From Actinomadura luzonensis (lineage in GTDB: Bacteria > Actinomycetota > Actinomycetes > Streptosporangiales > Streptosporangiaceae), in the NCBI RefSeq assembly GCF_022664455.2, contig NZ_JAKRKC020000001.1:4717001-4781000 (forward strand): a stretch of 64,000 nucleotides of DNA, in the 5' to 3' direction. The notes beneath the pieces were generated by a model. That model made no database searches. It was not told where the DNA came from and worked only from the letters and a program-made list of their open reading frames with translations. Positions within the stretch are counted from its first letter, which is position 1, and every line of letters starts with the position of its first letter. Shown here piece by piece: positions 29,826-38,146 of the stretch. Made by a program: the position numbers and the translations under genes.

Positions 29826-31060
29826 CCCTGCTTCTCCCCGGAACGGCTTCTCCCCAGGACGCCGAACGCCAGGGCCGCGCAGACGAGCAGCCCGAGCATG
29901 ACGGCGGCCATCGGCACGGCGGTGCCCGACCCGGCCAGGCCGACCAGCGGCGCCGACAGCGCGCCGAGCGCGAACTGCAGCACGCCCATCAGCGCCGAGG
30001 CGCTGCCGGCCACCTGCGCGGGCTGGGAGCCGAGCGCCAGCGCGCCGGTGCCGGGCAGCGTCAGGCCCTGGCCGAGCATGATGACGAACAACCCCGCCAC
30101 GATCCCCCACAGGCCGAGCCCGGCGAGCGCGGCGGTCATCAGCAGGACCGCGCCCAGCAGGCCGGTGGCCAGGCCCGCCACCACCAGCGCGACCGGCGGC
30201 ACCCGGCCCGACAGCCGGCCGCCGAGCTGGGCCATGCCGGTCAGGGCGAGGGCGTTGAGCCCGAAGATGAGGGAGTACTGCTGCGGGGTGGCGCCGTAGA
30301 CCTCCTGCAGCACGAACGGCGAGCCGGAGATGTAGCCGAACATGGCGGCGAAGGCCAGGCCGCCGGTGAGCGCGAAGCCCATGAACGAGCGGTCGCGCAG
30401 CAGCTGCCAGAAGGTGCGCGCGGTGTGGCGCAGGCCGCCGCTCTCGCGGGCCGCGGCCGGCAGCGTCTCGCGCACCCCGGCCAGCACGGCCGCCAGCAGC
30501 ACGACGCCGGCCAGGCTGAGCGCCACGAACACGCCCCGCCAGGAGGTGAACGCCAGCAGCTGCGCGCCCGCGATCGGGGCGAGGATCGGCGCCAGGCCGC
30601 TGACCAGCATGAGCGTGGCGAAGATGCGGGCGATGGCGGCGCCGTCGTACAGGTCGCGCACGACCGCGCGGACGATGACCAGGGCCGCGCCGCCCAGCAT
30701 GCCCTGGAGCAGCCGGAAGGCGATGAGCATGGGCACCGACGGGGCGAACGCGCACAGCAGCGAGGCGAGCATGAAGCCGGCCACGCCGACGACGAGCGGC
30801 ACCCGCCGCCCGCGCACGTCGCTGACCGGCCCCGCGATGACCTGCCCGACCGACACGCCGATGAGGCAGGCGGTGAGCGTGAGCTGGACCTGGGCGGGCG
30901 CGCTCAGCATCTCGGAGCTGATGGCCGGCAGCGCGGGCAGGTACATGTCGATGGACAGGGGGCCGATGGCCGACAGCGCCCCGAGGATCACCAGGAGGAG
31001 CGCCCTGCGGCTCTTCCTCCCGGGCAGGACGACGGTGGGCGTGGCTTCGGCCACGGACAT
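29822..31060 (-). CDS. MFS drug-resistance transporter, Bcr/CflA family
   Basis: A 412-residue major facilitator protein with 12 predicted membrane segments. Bcr/CflA features are IDMYLPALPAISSEM in the first segment, the motif A loop GPVSDVRGRRVPL and FRLLQGMLGGAALVIVRAVVRDLY. It probably exports drugs or metabolites. The ATG at 31060 has GAGAGGGG upstream. It precedes sufR on the same strand; its stop lies within the iron box. Confidence 0.93.
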   Translation of the reverse strand: MSVAEATPTVVLPGRKSRRALLLVILGALSAIGPLSIDMYLPALPAISSEMLSAPAQVQLTLTACLIGVSVGQVIAGPVSDVRGRRVPLVVGVAGFMLASLLCAFAPSVPMLIAFRLLQGMLGGAALVIVRAVVRDLYDGAAIARIFATLMLVSGLAPILAPIAGAQLLAFTSWRGVFVALSLAGVVLLAAVLAGVRETLPAAARESGGLRHTARTFWQLLRDRSFMGFALTGGLAFAAMFGYISGSPFVLQEVYGATPQQYSLIFGLNALALTGMAQLGGRLSGRVPPVALVVAGLATGLLGAVLLMTAALAGLGLWGIVAGLFVIMLGQGLTLPGTGALALGSQPAQVAGSASALMGVLQFALGALSAPLVGLAGSGTAVPMAAVMLGLLVCAALAFGVLGRSRSGEKQG

Positions 31061-31224
31061 GCGTGAACCCCTCTCCTCGCAAGACCTGACGGCCCCCGAG
31101 GGCCGAGGTAGGGAAACCGCTGTCCGGTCCTCCTAATTCCCAGTTATCAGATATTTCCGGAACTTTCCATGAGGTGTCCGGCCTCCGGACTCCCCTCCAC
31201 GGCCGGACCGCACCCCGCAGTCCC

Positions 31225-31230
31225 TAGACT
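31225..31230 (+). promoter_or_regulatory. -10 element of a leaderless promoter for the ABC-2 pair
   Basis: TAGACT lies seven bases before the ATG at 31238, with no Shine-Dalgarno sequence between. Confidence 0.6.
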
Positions 31231-31237
31231 CGTCGTC

Positions 31238-32146
31238 ATGGAATCCCCAGCCGTCGAGATCATCGACCTGGTCAAACGTTACGGCGGCACCACCGCGCTC
31301 GACGGGCTCGCGCTGCGCGCCGAGCGCGGCGCGGTCACCGCCGTCCTCGGCCCCAACGGCGCCGGCAAGACGTCCACGGTCGAGATCTGCGAGGGGTTCC
31401 GCACCGCCGACGCGGGCACGGTCCGGGTGCTGGGGCAGCCGCCCGAGCGGCCCGACCTGCGGGCCAGGGTCGGGGTGATGCTGCAGGCCGGCGGGGTGCC
31501 GCCGGCGATGCGCTGCGGCGAGTGGCTGCGCCTGGTCGCCCGGTTCCACGCCCGCCCGCTGGACCCCGGGGCGCTGCTGGCGCGGCTGGGGCTGGCCGCG
31601 CACGCCCGCACCCCCTACCGGCGCATGTCGGGCGGGCAGCAGCAGCGGCTGTCGCTGGCCGCCGCCGTCATCGGGCGGCCGGAGCTGGTCTTCCTCGACG
31701 AGCCGACCGCCGGGCTCGACCCGCAGGCCCGCCACGCCTGCTGGGAGCTGGTGGGCGAGCTGCGCGCGGCCGGGGTGTCGGTGGTGCTCACCACCCACCA
31801 CATGGACGAGGCCGAGCGGCTGGCCGACCAGGTGGTCATCATCGACCGGGGCCGGGTGGTGGCCGAGGGCACGCCCGCCGAGCTGACCGGGGCCGAGCGG
31901 CAGCTCAGGTTCCGGGCGCGGCCGGGGCTGACGCTGGAGGAGCTGCTCAACGCGCTCCCGGCGGGCAGCGCGGCCAAGGAGTCGCCGGCCGGCCACTACA
32001 TCATCGAGGGCCAGGTCGGGCCCGAGCTGCTGGCCACGGTGACCGCGTGGTGCGCCGCCGAGGGCGTCACGGCCGACGACCTGCGCATCGAGCGGCGCAC
32101 CCTCGAGGACGTCTTCCTGGAGCTGACCGGCAGGGAGCTGCGATGA
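31238..32146 (+). CDS. ABC exporter ATP-binding protein
   Basis: A 302-residue ATPase of the DrrA/CcmA-like group. It shows Walker A GPNGAGKTS, Q-loop VMLQAGGVPP, signature MSGGQQQR, Walker B LVFLDEPT and switch His in LTTHHMDEAE; an accessory C-terminal domain ends LEDVFLELTGRELR. The ATG at 31238 sits seven bases after TAGACT. It overlaps its permease gene by 4 bp. The substrate is unknown. Confidence 0.93.
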   Translation: MESPAVEIIDLVKRYGGTTALDGLALRAERGAVTAVLGPNGAGKTSTVEICEGFRTADAGTVRVLGQPPERPDLRARVGVMLQAGGVPPAMRCGEWLRLVARFHARPLDPGALLARLGLAAHARTPYRRMSGGQQQRLSLAAAVIGRPELVFLDEPTAGLDPQARHACWELVGELRAAGVSVVLTTHHMDEAERLADQVVIIDRGRVVAEGTPAELTGAERQLRFRARPGLTLEELLNALPAGSAAKESPAGHYIIEGQVGPELLATVTAWCAAEGVTADDLRIERRTLEDVFLELTGRELR

Positions 32147-32940
32147 GCGCGTACGAGCGGGCCGCGGGCGGGGCGCCCGCGCTCGACCTGTCCCCCGCGC
32201 CGGGGGCGGCGCCCTTCCCGCGCATGGTGCTGGCGCAGGCCGGCGCGGAGCTGCGGGCCACCCTGCGCAACGGCGAGCAGCTGCTGCTGACGCTGGTGAT
32301 CCCGGTGCTGCTGCTGGTGGGCTTCTCGCTGGCGCCGATCGTCGACATGGGCGGCGGGCGGCGGGTCGACTTCCTCGTGCCGGGCGTGCTGGCGCTCGCG
32401 GTGATGTCCACGGCCTTCACCGGGCAGGCCATCGCGACCGGCTTCGAGCGCCGCTACGGCGTGCTGAAGCGGCTCGGCGCGACGCCGCTGTCGCGGAGCG
32501 GGCTCATGCTGGCCAAGACCGCCGCGGTGGTGGCGGTGGAGGGCATCCAGGCCGTGGTGATCGTGTGCGTGGGGCTGGCGCTGGGGTGGCGGCCGCACGG
32601 CTCGTTCCTGGGCGCGGCGCTGCTGATCGTGGCGGGCACGGCGGCCTTCAGCGGGCTCGGCCTGCTCATGGCCGGCACGCTGCGGGCCGAGGCCACGCTG
32701 GCCGCGGCCAACCTCGTCTACCTGGTGCTGCTCGGGGCGGGCGGGGTGGTCTTCCCGCTGTCGAAGTTCCCCGACGGGGTGCGGCGGGTGCTGGAGGTGC
32801 TGCCGATCTCGGCGCTGACGGGCGGGCTGCGCGCGGTGCTCGGTCAGGGGGCGGCGCTGCCGCTGGCCCCGCTGGGCGTGCTGGCGGCCTGGGCGGTGCT
32901 GTCGCTGACGCTCGTGTCGCGCACGTTCCGCTGGGAGTGA
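32143..32940 (+). CDS. ABC-2 type exporter permease
   Basis: A 265-residue ABC-2 permease with six membrane segments and a 30-residue Ala/Pro-rich cytoplasmic N-terminus. It has the typical FLVPGVLALAVMSTAFTGQA and ERRYGVLKRLGATPLSR. It forms an exporter with the preceding ATPase (ATGA overlap). The 46 bp after its stop separate it from a convergent MFS gene. Confidence 0.92.
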   Translation: MSAYERAAGGAPALDLSPAPGAAPFPRMVLAQAGAELRATLRNGEQLLLTLVIPVLLLVGFSLAPIVDMGGGRRVDFLVPGVLALAVMSTAFTGQAIATGFERRYGVLKRLGATPLSRSGLMLAKTAAVVAVEGIQAVVIVCVGLALGWRPHGSFLGAALLIVAGTAAFSGLGLLMAGTLRAEATLAAANLVYLVLLGAGGVVFPLSKFPDGVRRVLEVLPISALTGGLRAVLGQGAALPLAPLGVLAAWAVLSLTLVSRTFRWE

Positions 32941-32986
32941 GCCCCGTCCAGGGTGGGTGCGGCGGGCTCAGGTTCGGGCGGGTCCC

Positions 32987-34174
32987 TCAGGCGGCGGGCG
33001 CGGTGTAGCGGCGGCGGGTGAGGGCGGCGACGGCGGTCAGCGGCACCGCCGCGGCGGCGGCCAGCCCGAACAGCAGCGGGTAGCGGCCGTCCTCGGCCAG
33101 CGGCCCGGCGCCCCACGAGGAGACGGCGCTGCCGACGAACAGCGCCGCGGCGAAGAACGCGACCGTGGTGCCCCTGGCCTCCGGCACCACGGAGGTCGCC
33201 CAGGTCTGCAGCGAGGAGTGCAGGAACGACCAGCCGCCGCCGAGCAGCAGCGCCGTGACCGCCACGGTGGCCAGGCTGACGTGCACGGCGGCCAGCGCGA
33301 AGCCGGCCGCGAGCTGCGCCCCGCCCACCGTCATCAGCAGCGGCGCGGGCCAGCGGGCCGACAGGCGCTTGACCAGCTTGGCCTGCGCCCACAGCCCGAG
33401 CCCGTAGGCGGTGATGCCGAGCCCGGCGACGGCGGCGGCGACGCCGGAGTGCTCCAGGGCGGGCGCCAGGAACGGCAGCGCGCCCAGCATGATCGCGCCC
33501 TCGGTGAAGGCCAGCGCGAAGACCAGCAGCGCCCACCGCTGCCCCAGCACCAGACCGAGGAAGCGCGCCGGGCTCGCGGGCGCGCCGGCGCCCGGCAGGT
33601 CGCGGGCCGGCTCGGGCAGCGAGCGCAGGGCCAGCGCGCACACCAGGCCGCAGGCGGCGGGCACGGTGAACGCCACCCGCCAGCTCACCAGCCCGGCGAG
33701 CGCGCCGCCGAGCGCGGTGGCGAGCGCCGTGCCGAGCGCCGCCGCGCCCATGAGGTCGGTCAGCGCGCGCTGGCGGAGCGCGGGCCGTACGGTGTCGCCC
33801 ACGTACGTCAGCCCCGTCGGGATGACCGCGCCGAAGCAGGCCCCGGTCACCACCCGGGCCGCGACGAGCGCCCAGAGCGCCGGCATGAGGGCCGAGACCA
33901 GGCCGGCGAGCGCCGCGCCGAGCAGCGCGCCGCGCATCACCCGCACCCGCCCGTACCGGTCGGACAGCAGCCCCCACAGCGGCTGGGTGAGGCCGTAGGC
34001 GAGGTAGTAGCCGCTGGCCGCGGCGACCGAGGCCGACAGCGGCACGCCGAGGTCGGCGGCGATCACGACGAGCATCGGGCTGACGGCGAAGCGGTCGAAG
34101 CTGCTGACGAACGAGGCCGCGGACACCCCCAGCGGAGGGCGGGCGAGGCCGGTGGCGAGGGCGGGGGCGTCCAT
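32987..34174 (-). CDS. MFS transporter
   Basis: A 395-residue major facilitator with 12 predicted membrane segments. Motif A is LLSDRYGRVRVMRG between segments 2 and 3, and FDRFAVSPMLVVIA is the first segment. It resembles small-molecule effluxers of the AraJ type; no substrate can be assigned. The ATG at 34174 lies eight bases after TAGAGT without a ribosome-binding site, so it is probably leaderless. It is divergent from an EamA-family gene, with a shared palindrome between. Confidence 0.9.
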   Translation of the reverse strand: MDAPALATGLARPPLGVSAASFVSSFDRFAVSPMLVVIAADLGVPLSASVAAASGYYLAYGLTQPLWGLLSDRYGRVRVMRGALLGAALAGLVSALMPALWALVAARVVTGACFGAVIPTGLTYVGDTVRPALRQRALTDLMGAAALGTALATALGGALAGLVSWRVAFTVPAACGLVCALALRSLPEPARDLPGAGAPASPARFLGLVLGQRWALLVFALAFTEGAIMLGALPFLAPALEHSGVAAAVAGLGITAYGLGLWAQAKLVKRLSARWPAPLLMTVGGAQLAAGFALAAVHVSLATVAVTALLLGGGWSFLHSSLQTWATSVVPEARGTTVAFFAAALFVGSAVSSWGAGPLAEDGRYPLLFGLAAAAAVPLTAVAALTRRRYTAPAA

Positions 34175-34188
34175 GAGGCACCACTCTA
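34083..34188 (-). promoter_or_regulatory. -10 element of a leaderless promoter for the MFS gene (core 34183-34188)
   Basis: The core element is TAGAGT at 34183-34188 on the minus strand, eight bases before the ATG at 34174. The span given here includes the first codons of the gene for orientation. Confidence 0.4.
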
Positions 34189-34202
34189 AATGCGGAAATG
34201 TC

Positions 34203-34219
34203 GCCTACCGCGAGTAGGC
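34203..34219. promoter_or_regulatory. Palindrome in the MFS/EamA divergent promoter
   Basis: GCCTAC-CGCGA-GTAGGC has perfect 6-bp arms midway between the two divergent starts. TAGGCG (minus) and TAGGCT (plus) inside the arms could also serve as -10 elements on opposite strands. Confidence 0.45.
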
Positions 34220-34265
34220 TCTACCGGTCACCGTCATTCGTCCTACGTCTGCTTCGAGGAGCACC

Positions 34266-35183
34266 GTGACCGCCTTCGCCCTGGACGACCCGCTGGAGCG
34301 CGGCCCCGGCCTGCCCCGGCCGGGCAACGTGCTGCGCACGGCGGCCGGCTCGGTCCCGCCGTCCTCGCTGGTGCTGCTCGGCATCTTCTCGGTGCAGTTC
34401 GGCGCGGCGTTCGCCAAGGAGCTGTTCACGGCGCTGCCGCCGAGCGCGGTGGTGTTCCTGCGGATCGCGGCCGGGGCGCTCATCATGGGCGCGGTCGCCC
34501 GGCCCAGGCTGCGCGGGCTGGGGCGGCGCGACTGGGCGGTCGGCCTCGGGTTCGGCCTGACGCTGGCGCTGATGAACCTGTCGTTCTACGAGGCGCTGTC
34601 GCGGCTGCCGATGGGCATCGCGGTGGCGATCGAGTTCCTGGGGCCGCTGGGGGTGGCCGTGGCGGCCTCGCGGCGGCGGATCGACCTGCTGTGGGTGGGC
34701 CTGGCGGGCGCCGGCGTGGCGCTGCTCGCGCCGTGGGGCGAGTCGGCCTCGGTGAGCTGGCTCGGCATCGGCTTCGCGATGGTGGCGGGCGCGTGCTGGG
34801 CGGGCTACATCCTGCTGTCGGCGGCGGCCGGGCGGCGGTTCCCGGGCACGAGCGGGCTGGCGTTCGCGATGATCGTCTCGGCCGTGGCGGTCGCCCCGGT
34901 CGGGGTCACGACCGGCGGGGCCGGGCTGCTGGAGCCGCATCTGCTGCTCATCGGGCTGGGCGTGGGCCTGCTGTCGTCGGTGATCCCGTACTCGCTGGAA
35001 CTGCAGGCGCTGCGGCGGATGCCGCCGCACACGTTCGGCATCCTCATGAGCCTGGAGCCCGCCGTGGCGGCGCTCGCCGGGGTGCTGCTGCTGGGCGAGA
35101 TCCTGCACGTGCAGCAGTGGGCCGCGATCGTCTGCGTGGTGGCCGCCAGCCTGGGCTCGACCAGGCGCGGGAAGCGGGAGTGA
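34266..35183 (+). CDS. EamA/RhtA-family permease
   Basis: A 305-residue drug/metabolite transporter with ten membrane segments and two EamA repeats. It opens with LGIFSVQFGAAFAKELF and includes LSFYEALSRLPMGIAVAIEFLGPLGVA, a hallmark of the RhtA (threonine/homoserine exporter) group. The second half ends AALAGVLLLGEILHVQQWAAI. The GTG at 34266 has GAGGAG four bases upstream. The exporter role is inferred. A perfect hairpin terminator follows the gene. Confidence 0.9.
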   Translation: MTAFALDDPLERGPGLPRPGNVLRTAAGSVPPSSLVLLGIFSVQFGAAFAKELFTALPPSAVVFLRIAAGALIMGAVARPRLRGLGRRDWAVGLGFGLTLALMNLSFYEALSRLPMGIAVAIEFLGPLGVAVAASRRRIDLLWVGLAGAGVALLAPWGESASVSWLGIGFAMVAGACWAGYILLSAAAGRRFPGTSGLAFAMIVSAVAVAPVGVTTGGAGLLEPHLLLIGLGVGLLSSVIPYSLELQALRRMPPHTFGILMSLEPAVAALAGVLLLGEILHVQQWAAIVCVVAASLGSTRRGKRE

Positions 35184-35188
35184 GGGGG

Positions 35189-35232
35189 TCCGCCGCGCGC
35201 CCCGGGACGGGAACTCGCGGGCGCGCGGCGGA
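35189..35232 (+). terminator. Terminator after the EamA gene
   Basis: TCCGCCGCGCGCCC and GGGCGCGCGGCGGA pair perfectly over 14 bp with a 16-base loop, six bases after the stop codon. The rest of the 300-bp gap up to the GntR stop at 35484 shows no convincing gene or other structure. Confidence 0.8.
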
Positions 35233-35483
35233 GGGCTCGGCTCTGGTGGGCGGGATGTGCCGAGCCCGGGGAAGGCCAGCGGAGTGCGGGGTTCCGCGTG
35301 ACCGGGTCTGTCGGGTGCCGCCCTGCTCGCCGCGACGCGCGTGGAGGCGCTGTGCGGAGGGCGCGGCCGGTCGGGCCGCCGGGGCGGTGTGGCGGGCGGC
35401 CCTGCGGCGTGTCGCCCGGCCTGCCCGCAATGAGGTTACCTCCATCGGGGAGTGCTCGATCCCCGATTGCCGGAAGTCGCGGC

Positions 35484-36161
35484 TCAGGGGCTCGCGGGCG
35501 CGGCCCAGATGCCGCGGACGTGGCCGATGTGCTCGTCCATGAGCCTGGCGACGGCGTCGGAGTCGCCGCTCTTCAGCGCCTCCAGCAGGGCCAGGTGCTC
35601 GCGGGCGGAGTCGCCGAGCGCGTCGTGCCGGGACAGCTGCGACAGGCCGTAGAGCCGGGCCCGGTTGCGCAGGTCGCGCACCACGGACACCAGGTGGGCG
35701 TTGCCGGACAGGGCCAGCAGCGCGACGTGGAAGCGCAGGTCGGCGTCGACGTAGGCGAGCAGGTCGCCGGCCTCGCCGGCGGCGACGATCTCCTCGGCGA
35801 CAGGACGCAGCCGGTCGAACTCCCCGGCCCGCGCGGGATCGGCCAGCCGGGCCACGGTGGGCACCTCGATGAGCCGGCGCAGCTCGGTCAGCTCGTCGAG
35901 GTCGCGGTCGGACAGCTCGGTCACCCGGAAGCCCTTGTTGCGCACCGCCTCGACCAGGCCCTCCTTGGCGAGGTCGAGCATGGCCTCGCGGACGGGAGTG
36001 GCCGAGACGCCGAACTGGGCGGCCAGCACCGGGGCGGAGTAGACCACGCCGGGCCGCATCTCGCCGGCGATCAGCGCGGCGCGCAGCGCCTGGGCGACCT
36101 GCTCGCGCAGGCTCTGGCGCTCGCCCACCGCCGGCAGGTCGAGCCGGTCCTCGGCGGCCAT
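35484..36161 (-). CDS. GntR-family (FadR/FCD) regulator of the hydroxyproline operon
   Basis: A 225-residue GntR regulator. The winged helix is at residues 18-75 (LREQVAQALRAALIAGEMRPG; LAAQFGVSATPVREAMLDLA; VRNKGFRVTEL). The FCD ligand domain carries the metal-binding pattern DLRFHVALLALSGNAHLV ... REHLALLEAL ... MDEHIGHVR. The ATG at 36161 has GAAGGAG upstream. It is the last gene of the catabolic operon, 51 bp after the reductase gene. A FadR-type palindrome overlaps the operon promoter at 40079-40089, so it probably represses the whole operon, itself included. Confidence 0.92.
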   Translation of the reverse strand: MAAEDRLDLPAVGERQSLREQVAQALRAALIAGEMRPGVVYSAPVLAAQFGVSATPVREAMLDLAKEGLVEAVRNKGFRVTELSDRDLDELTELRRLIEVPTVARLADPARAGEFDRLRPVAEEIVAAGEAGDLLAYVDADLRFHVALLALSGNAHLVSVVRDLRNRARLYGLSQLSRHDALGDSAREHLALLEALKSGDSDAVARLMDEHIGHVRGIWAAPASP

Positions 36162-36212
36162 CCGCGCTCCTTCCCCGTGCTGCCCGCCTCGTCTGGTCGG
36201 ACTCTGGTCGGG

Positions 36213-37172
36213 CTAGGTCCTGTCGTGCTGCCACGCCTCGTACGCGGCCGCGGCCACCACGAGATCCTCCCAGGCCATGCCGGTGCTCTTGAACACGCGC
36301 GGCCCCGGGCCCGGCGGCACCTCGCCCGCGATCAGCTCGGCGAGGTTGCCCGCGAGATGACCAGAGGTGATCGTACCGTGGCGGATCGGGATGATGACGT
36401 CGCCGGCCTCCTGGAGCGCCGCCGAGCGGGCCTCGACGACCACGGTGGCGCGGGCGACGAGGTCGTCGTCGAGCTCGCGCGCGCCGGGCTCGTGGGAGCC
36501 GACGGCGACGACGGTGACGCCGTCGCGGGCGAGCCTGCCGGGGAACAGCGGCCGCCTGGCGGTGGTGCAGCAGGCGATCAGGGCGGCCCCGGCGACGGCG
36601 GCGGCCACGGCGTCGCCGTCGCTCTCCTGGGTGAGGGCGGTGGCGGGCAGGCCGGCGGCGCGGCAGCGGGCGGCCAGGGCCTCCGCGCGGCCGGGGTCGC
36701 GACCGGCGACGGTGACCTCGGTGACCGGCCGGACCCCGCGCAGGGCGAGGACGTGCCCCCAGGCCTGCGGGCCGCTGCCGAAGACGACGAGCCGGCCGCC
36801 CTCCGGCCCGGCCAGGTGGCGGACGGCCAGCGCCGAGACGGCGGGGGTGCGCAGCGAGGTGAGCGCGATCCCGTCGAGCGCGGCCAGCGGGGCCAGGGTG
36901 GCGCCGTCCAGCAGCAGGTACGTGCCCTGGATGCGAGGCAGCCCCCGCTCCGGGTTGCCGGGCGCGACGGTGACGGCCTTGACGCCGGCGTAGCGGGCGG
37001 TGGCGGCGGGCATGAGCAGGAGCTGCCCGGCCGGCACGTCGACGACCGGCCGCTGCGGGGTGGCCTCGGGGTCGAGCCCGGCGCGCAGCGCCTCCTCCAG
37101 GACCCGCACGGCGCGTCCCATCGGCACCAGCCGCTCGACGGTCGCGGCGTCGAGGTAGGGCAGCCCGCTCAT
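36213..37172 (-). CDS. Ornithine cyclodeaminase/mu-crystallin family, probable pyrroline-2-carboxylate reductase
   Basis: A 319-residue NAD(P)-binding protein. The Rossmann loop is VVFGSGPQAWGH near residues 125-136, with the preceding ALTSLRTPAVSALAVRHLA typical of the family and VVAVGSHEPGARELDDDLVARA following. In hydroxyproline gene clusters this family supplies delta1-pyrroline-2-carboxylate reductase, which turns the product of 3-hydroxyproline dehydration into proline. It overlaps the racemase gene by 4 bp. Ornithine or alanine dehydrogenase activity cannot be excluded from sequence. Confidence 0.85.
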   Translation of the reverse strand: MSGLPYLDAATVERLVPMGRAVRVLEEALRAGLDPEATPQRPVVDVPAGQLLLMPAATARYAGVKAVTVAPGNPERGLPRIQGTYLLLDGATLAPLAALDGIALTSLRTPAVSALAVRHLAGPEGGRLVVFGSGPQAWGHVLALRGVRPVTEVTVAGRDPGRAEALAARCRAAGLPATALTQESDGDAVAAAVAGAALIACCTTARRPLFPGRLARDGVTVVAVGSHEPGARELDDDLVARATVVVEARSAALQEAGDVIIPIRHGTITSGHLAGNLAELIAGEVPPGPGPRVFKSTGMAWEDLVVAAAAYEAWQHDRT

Positions 37173-38146
37173 CGCAGCACGAACCCCGTCCCGATCGGGT
37201 CCTCGGGGTCGAGCTCGAAGACGTGCCGCCCGGTCCGGTACGCCATCCCCTCGATCTCGGGCACCACGCCCGCCGCGGTGACCTTCGCCACGCGGGCGGC
37301 GAAGGAGCTGCCGACGACGCTCTCGTGCACCAGCGGGCGGCGCAGCCCGGCGTCGTGCAGCAGCGCCAGCCGGGCGGCGGTGCCGGAGCCGCAGGGCGAG
37401 CGGTCCACCTCGCCGTCGGCGAAGACGGTGACGTTGCGCTGGCGGGCGGCGCCGGCCGCGTCCGGCAGCTCGTCGTGGAAGATCACGCCGTAGACGCCGG
37501 ACAGCCGGTCGTCGGTGGGGTGCCGGGTGGCCGGGTGGCCCGCCAGGTCCGCCTTGACGCGCCGGGCGCGGGCGATGAGCGCGTCCAGGTGGCGGGGCTC
37601 CGCCGACAGGCCCACGGCCGCGGCCGGGAGCGAGGCGTAGATCGCGCCGCCGTAGGCGAGGTCCACCAGGACGCCGCCCGCGGGCACGTCCCTGGCCAGC
37701 ACGTACGACGGCACGCTGACGAAGGTGACGCCGCGCACCCGCCCGCCGGCCGTGCGCACCCGGGCGGTGACCCGACCGGACGGCACGTCCACCACCACGT
37801 CGGTGACGCCGTCCGGCGGGGCCGCCACCAGGCCCTCGTGCACCGCGTACGCGCCGAGCGCGATCGTGCCGTGCCCGCACGCGGTGGAGAAGCCGTCCTT
37901 GTGCCAGAACAGCGCCCCGAGGTGCGCGCCGGGGTCGTCGGGCGGGACCAGGAAGCAGCCGTACATGTCGGCGTGGCCGCGCGGCTCGTGGCACAGCAGC
38001 CGGCGCAGGTCGTCGGCCCGTTCCATGGCGGTGATCCGGCGGGCGGCGACGTCCGCGCCGGGCAGGTCGGGGGCGCCGCCGGTGACGATGCGGAACGGCT
38101 CGCCGCCGGTGTGGTAGTCGACGGTCGTGATCCCGGTGGTGGTCAC
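37169..38146 (-). CDS. Proline racemase family protein 1 (hydroxyproline epimerase or 3-hydroxyproline dehydratase)
   Basis: A 325-residue member of the proline racemase superfamily. Both catalytic positions hold Cys: Cys90 in FSTACGHGT and Cys252 in DRSPCGSGT. A Cys/Cys pair is expected for racemases and epimerases. The surrounding wording (HKDGFSTACGHGTIALGAY) and the presence of a pyrroline-2-carboxylate-reductase-like partner instead recall trans-3-hydroxyproline dehydratase, in which one Cys is usually Ser or Thr. Function therefore remains open between the two. The GTG start overlaps the second racemase stop. Confidence 0.85.
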   Translation of the reverse strand: MTTTGITTVDYHTGGEPFRIVTGGAPDLPGADVAARRITAMERADDLRRLLCHEPRGHADMYGCFLVPPDDPGAHLGALFWHKDGFSTACGHGTIALGAYAVHEGLVAAPPDGVTDVVVDVPSGRVTARVRTAGGRVRGVTFVSVPSYVLARDVPAGGVLVDLAYGGAIYASLPAAAVGLSAEPRHLDALIARARRVKADLAGHPATRHPTDDRLSGVYGVIFHDELPDAAGAARQRNVTVFADGEVDRSPCGSGTAARLALLHDAGLRRPLVHESVVGSSFAARVAKVTAAGVVPEIEGMAYRTGRHVFELDPEDPIGTGFVLR

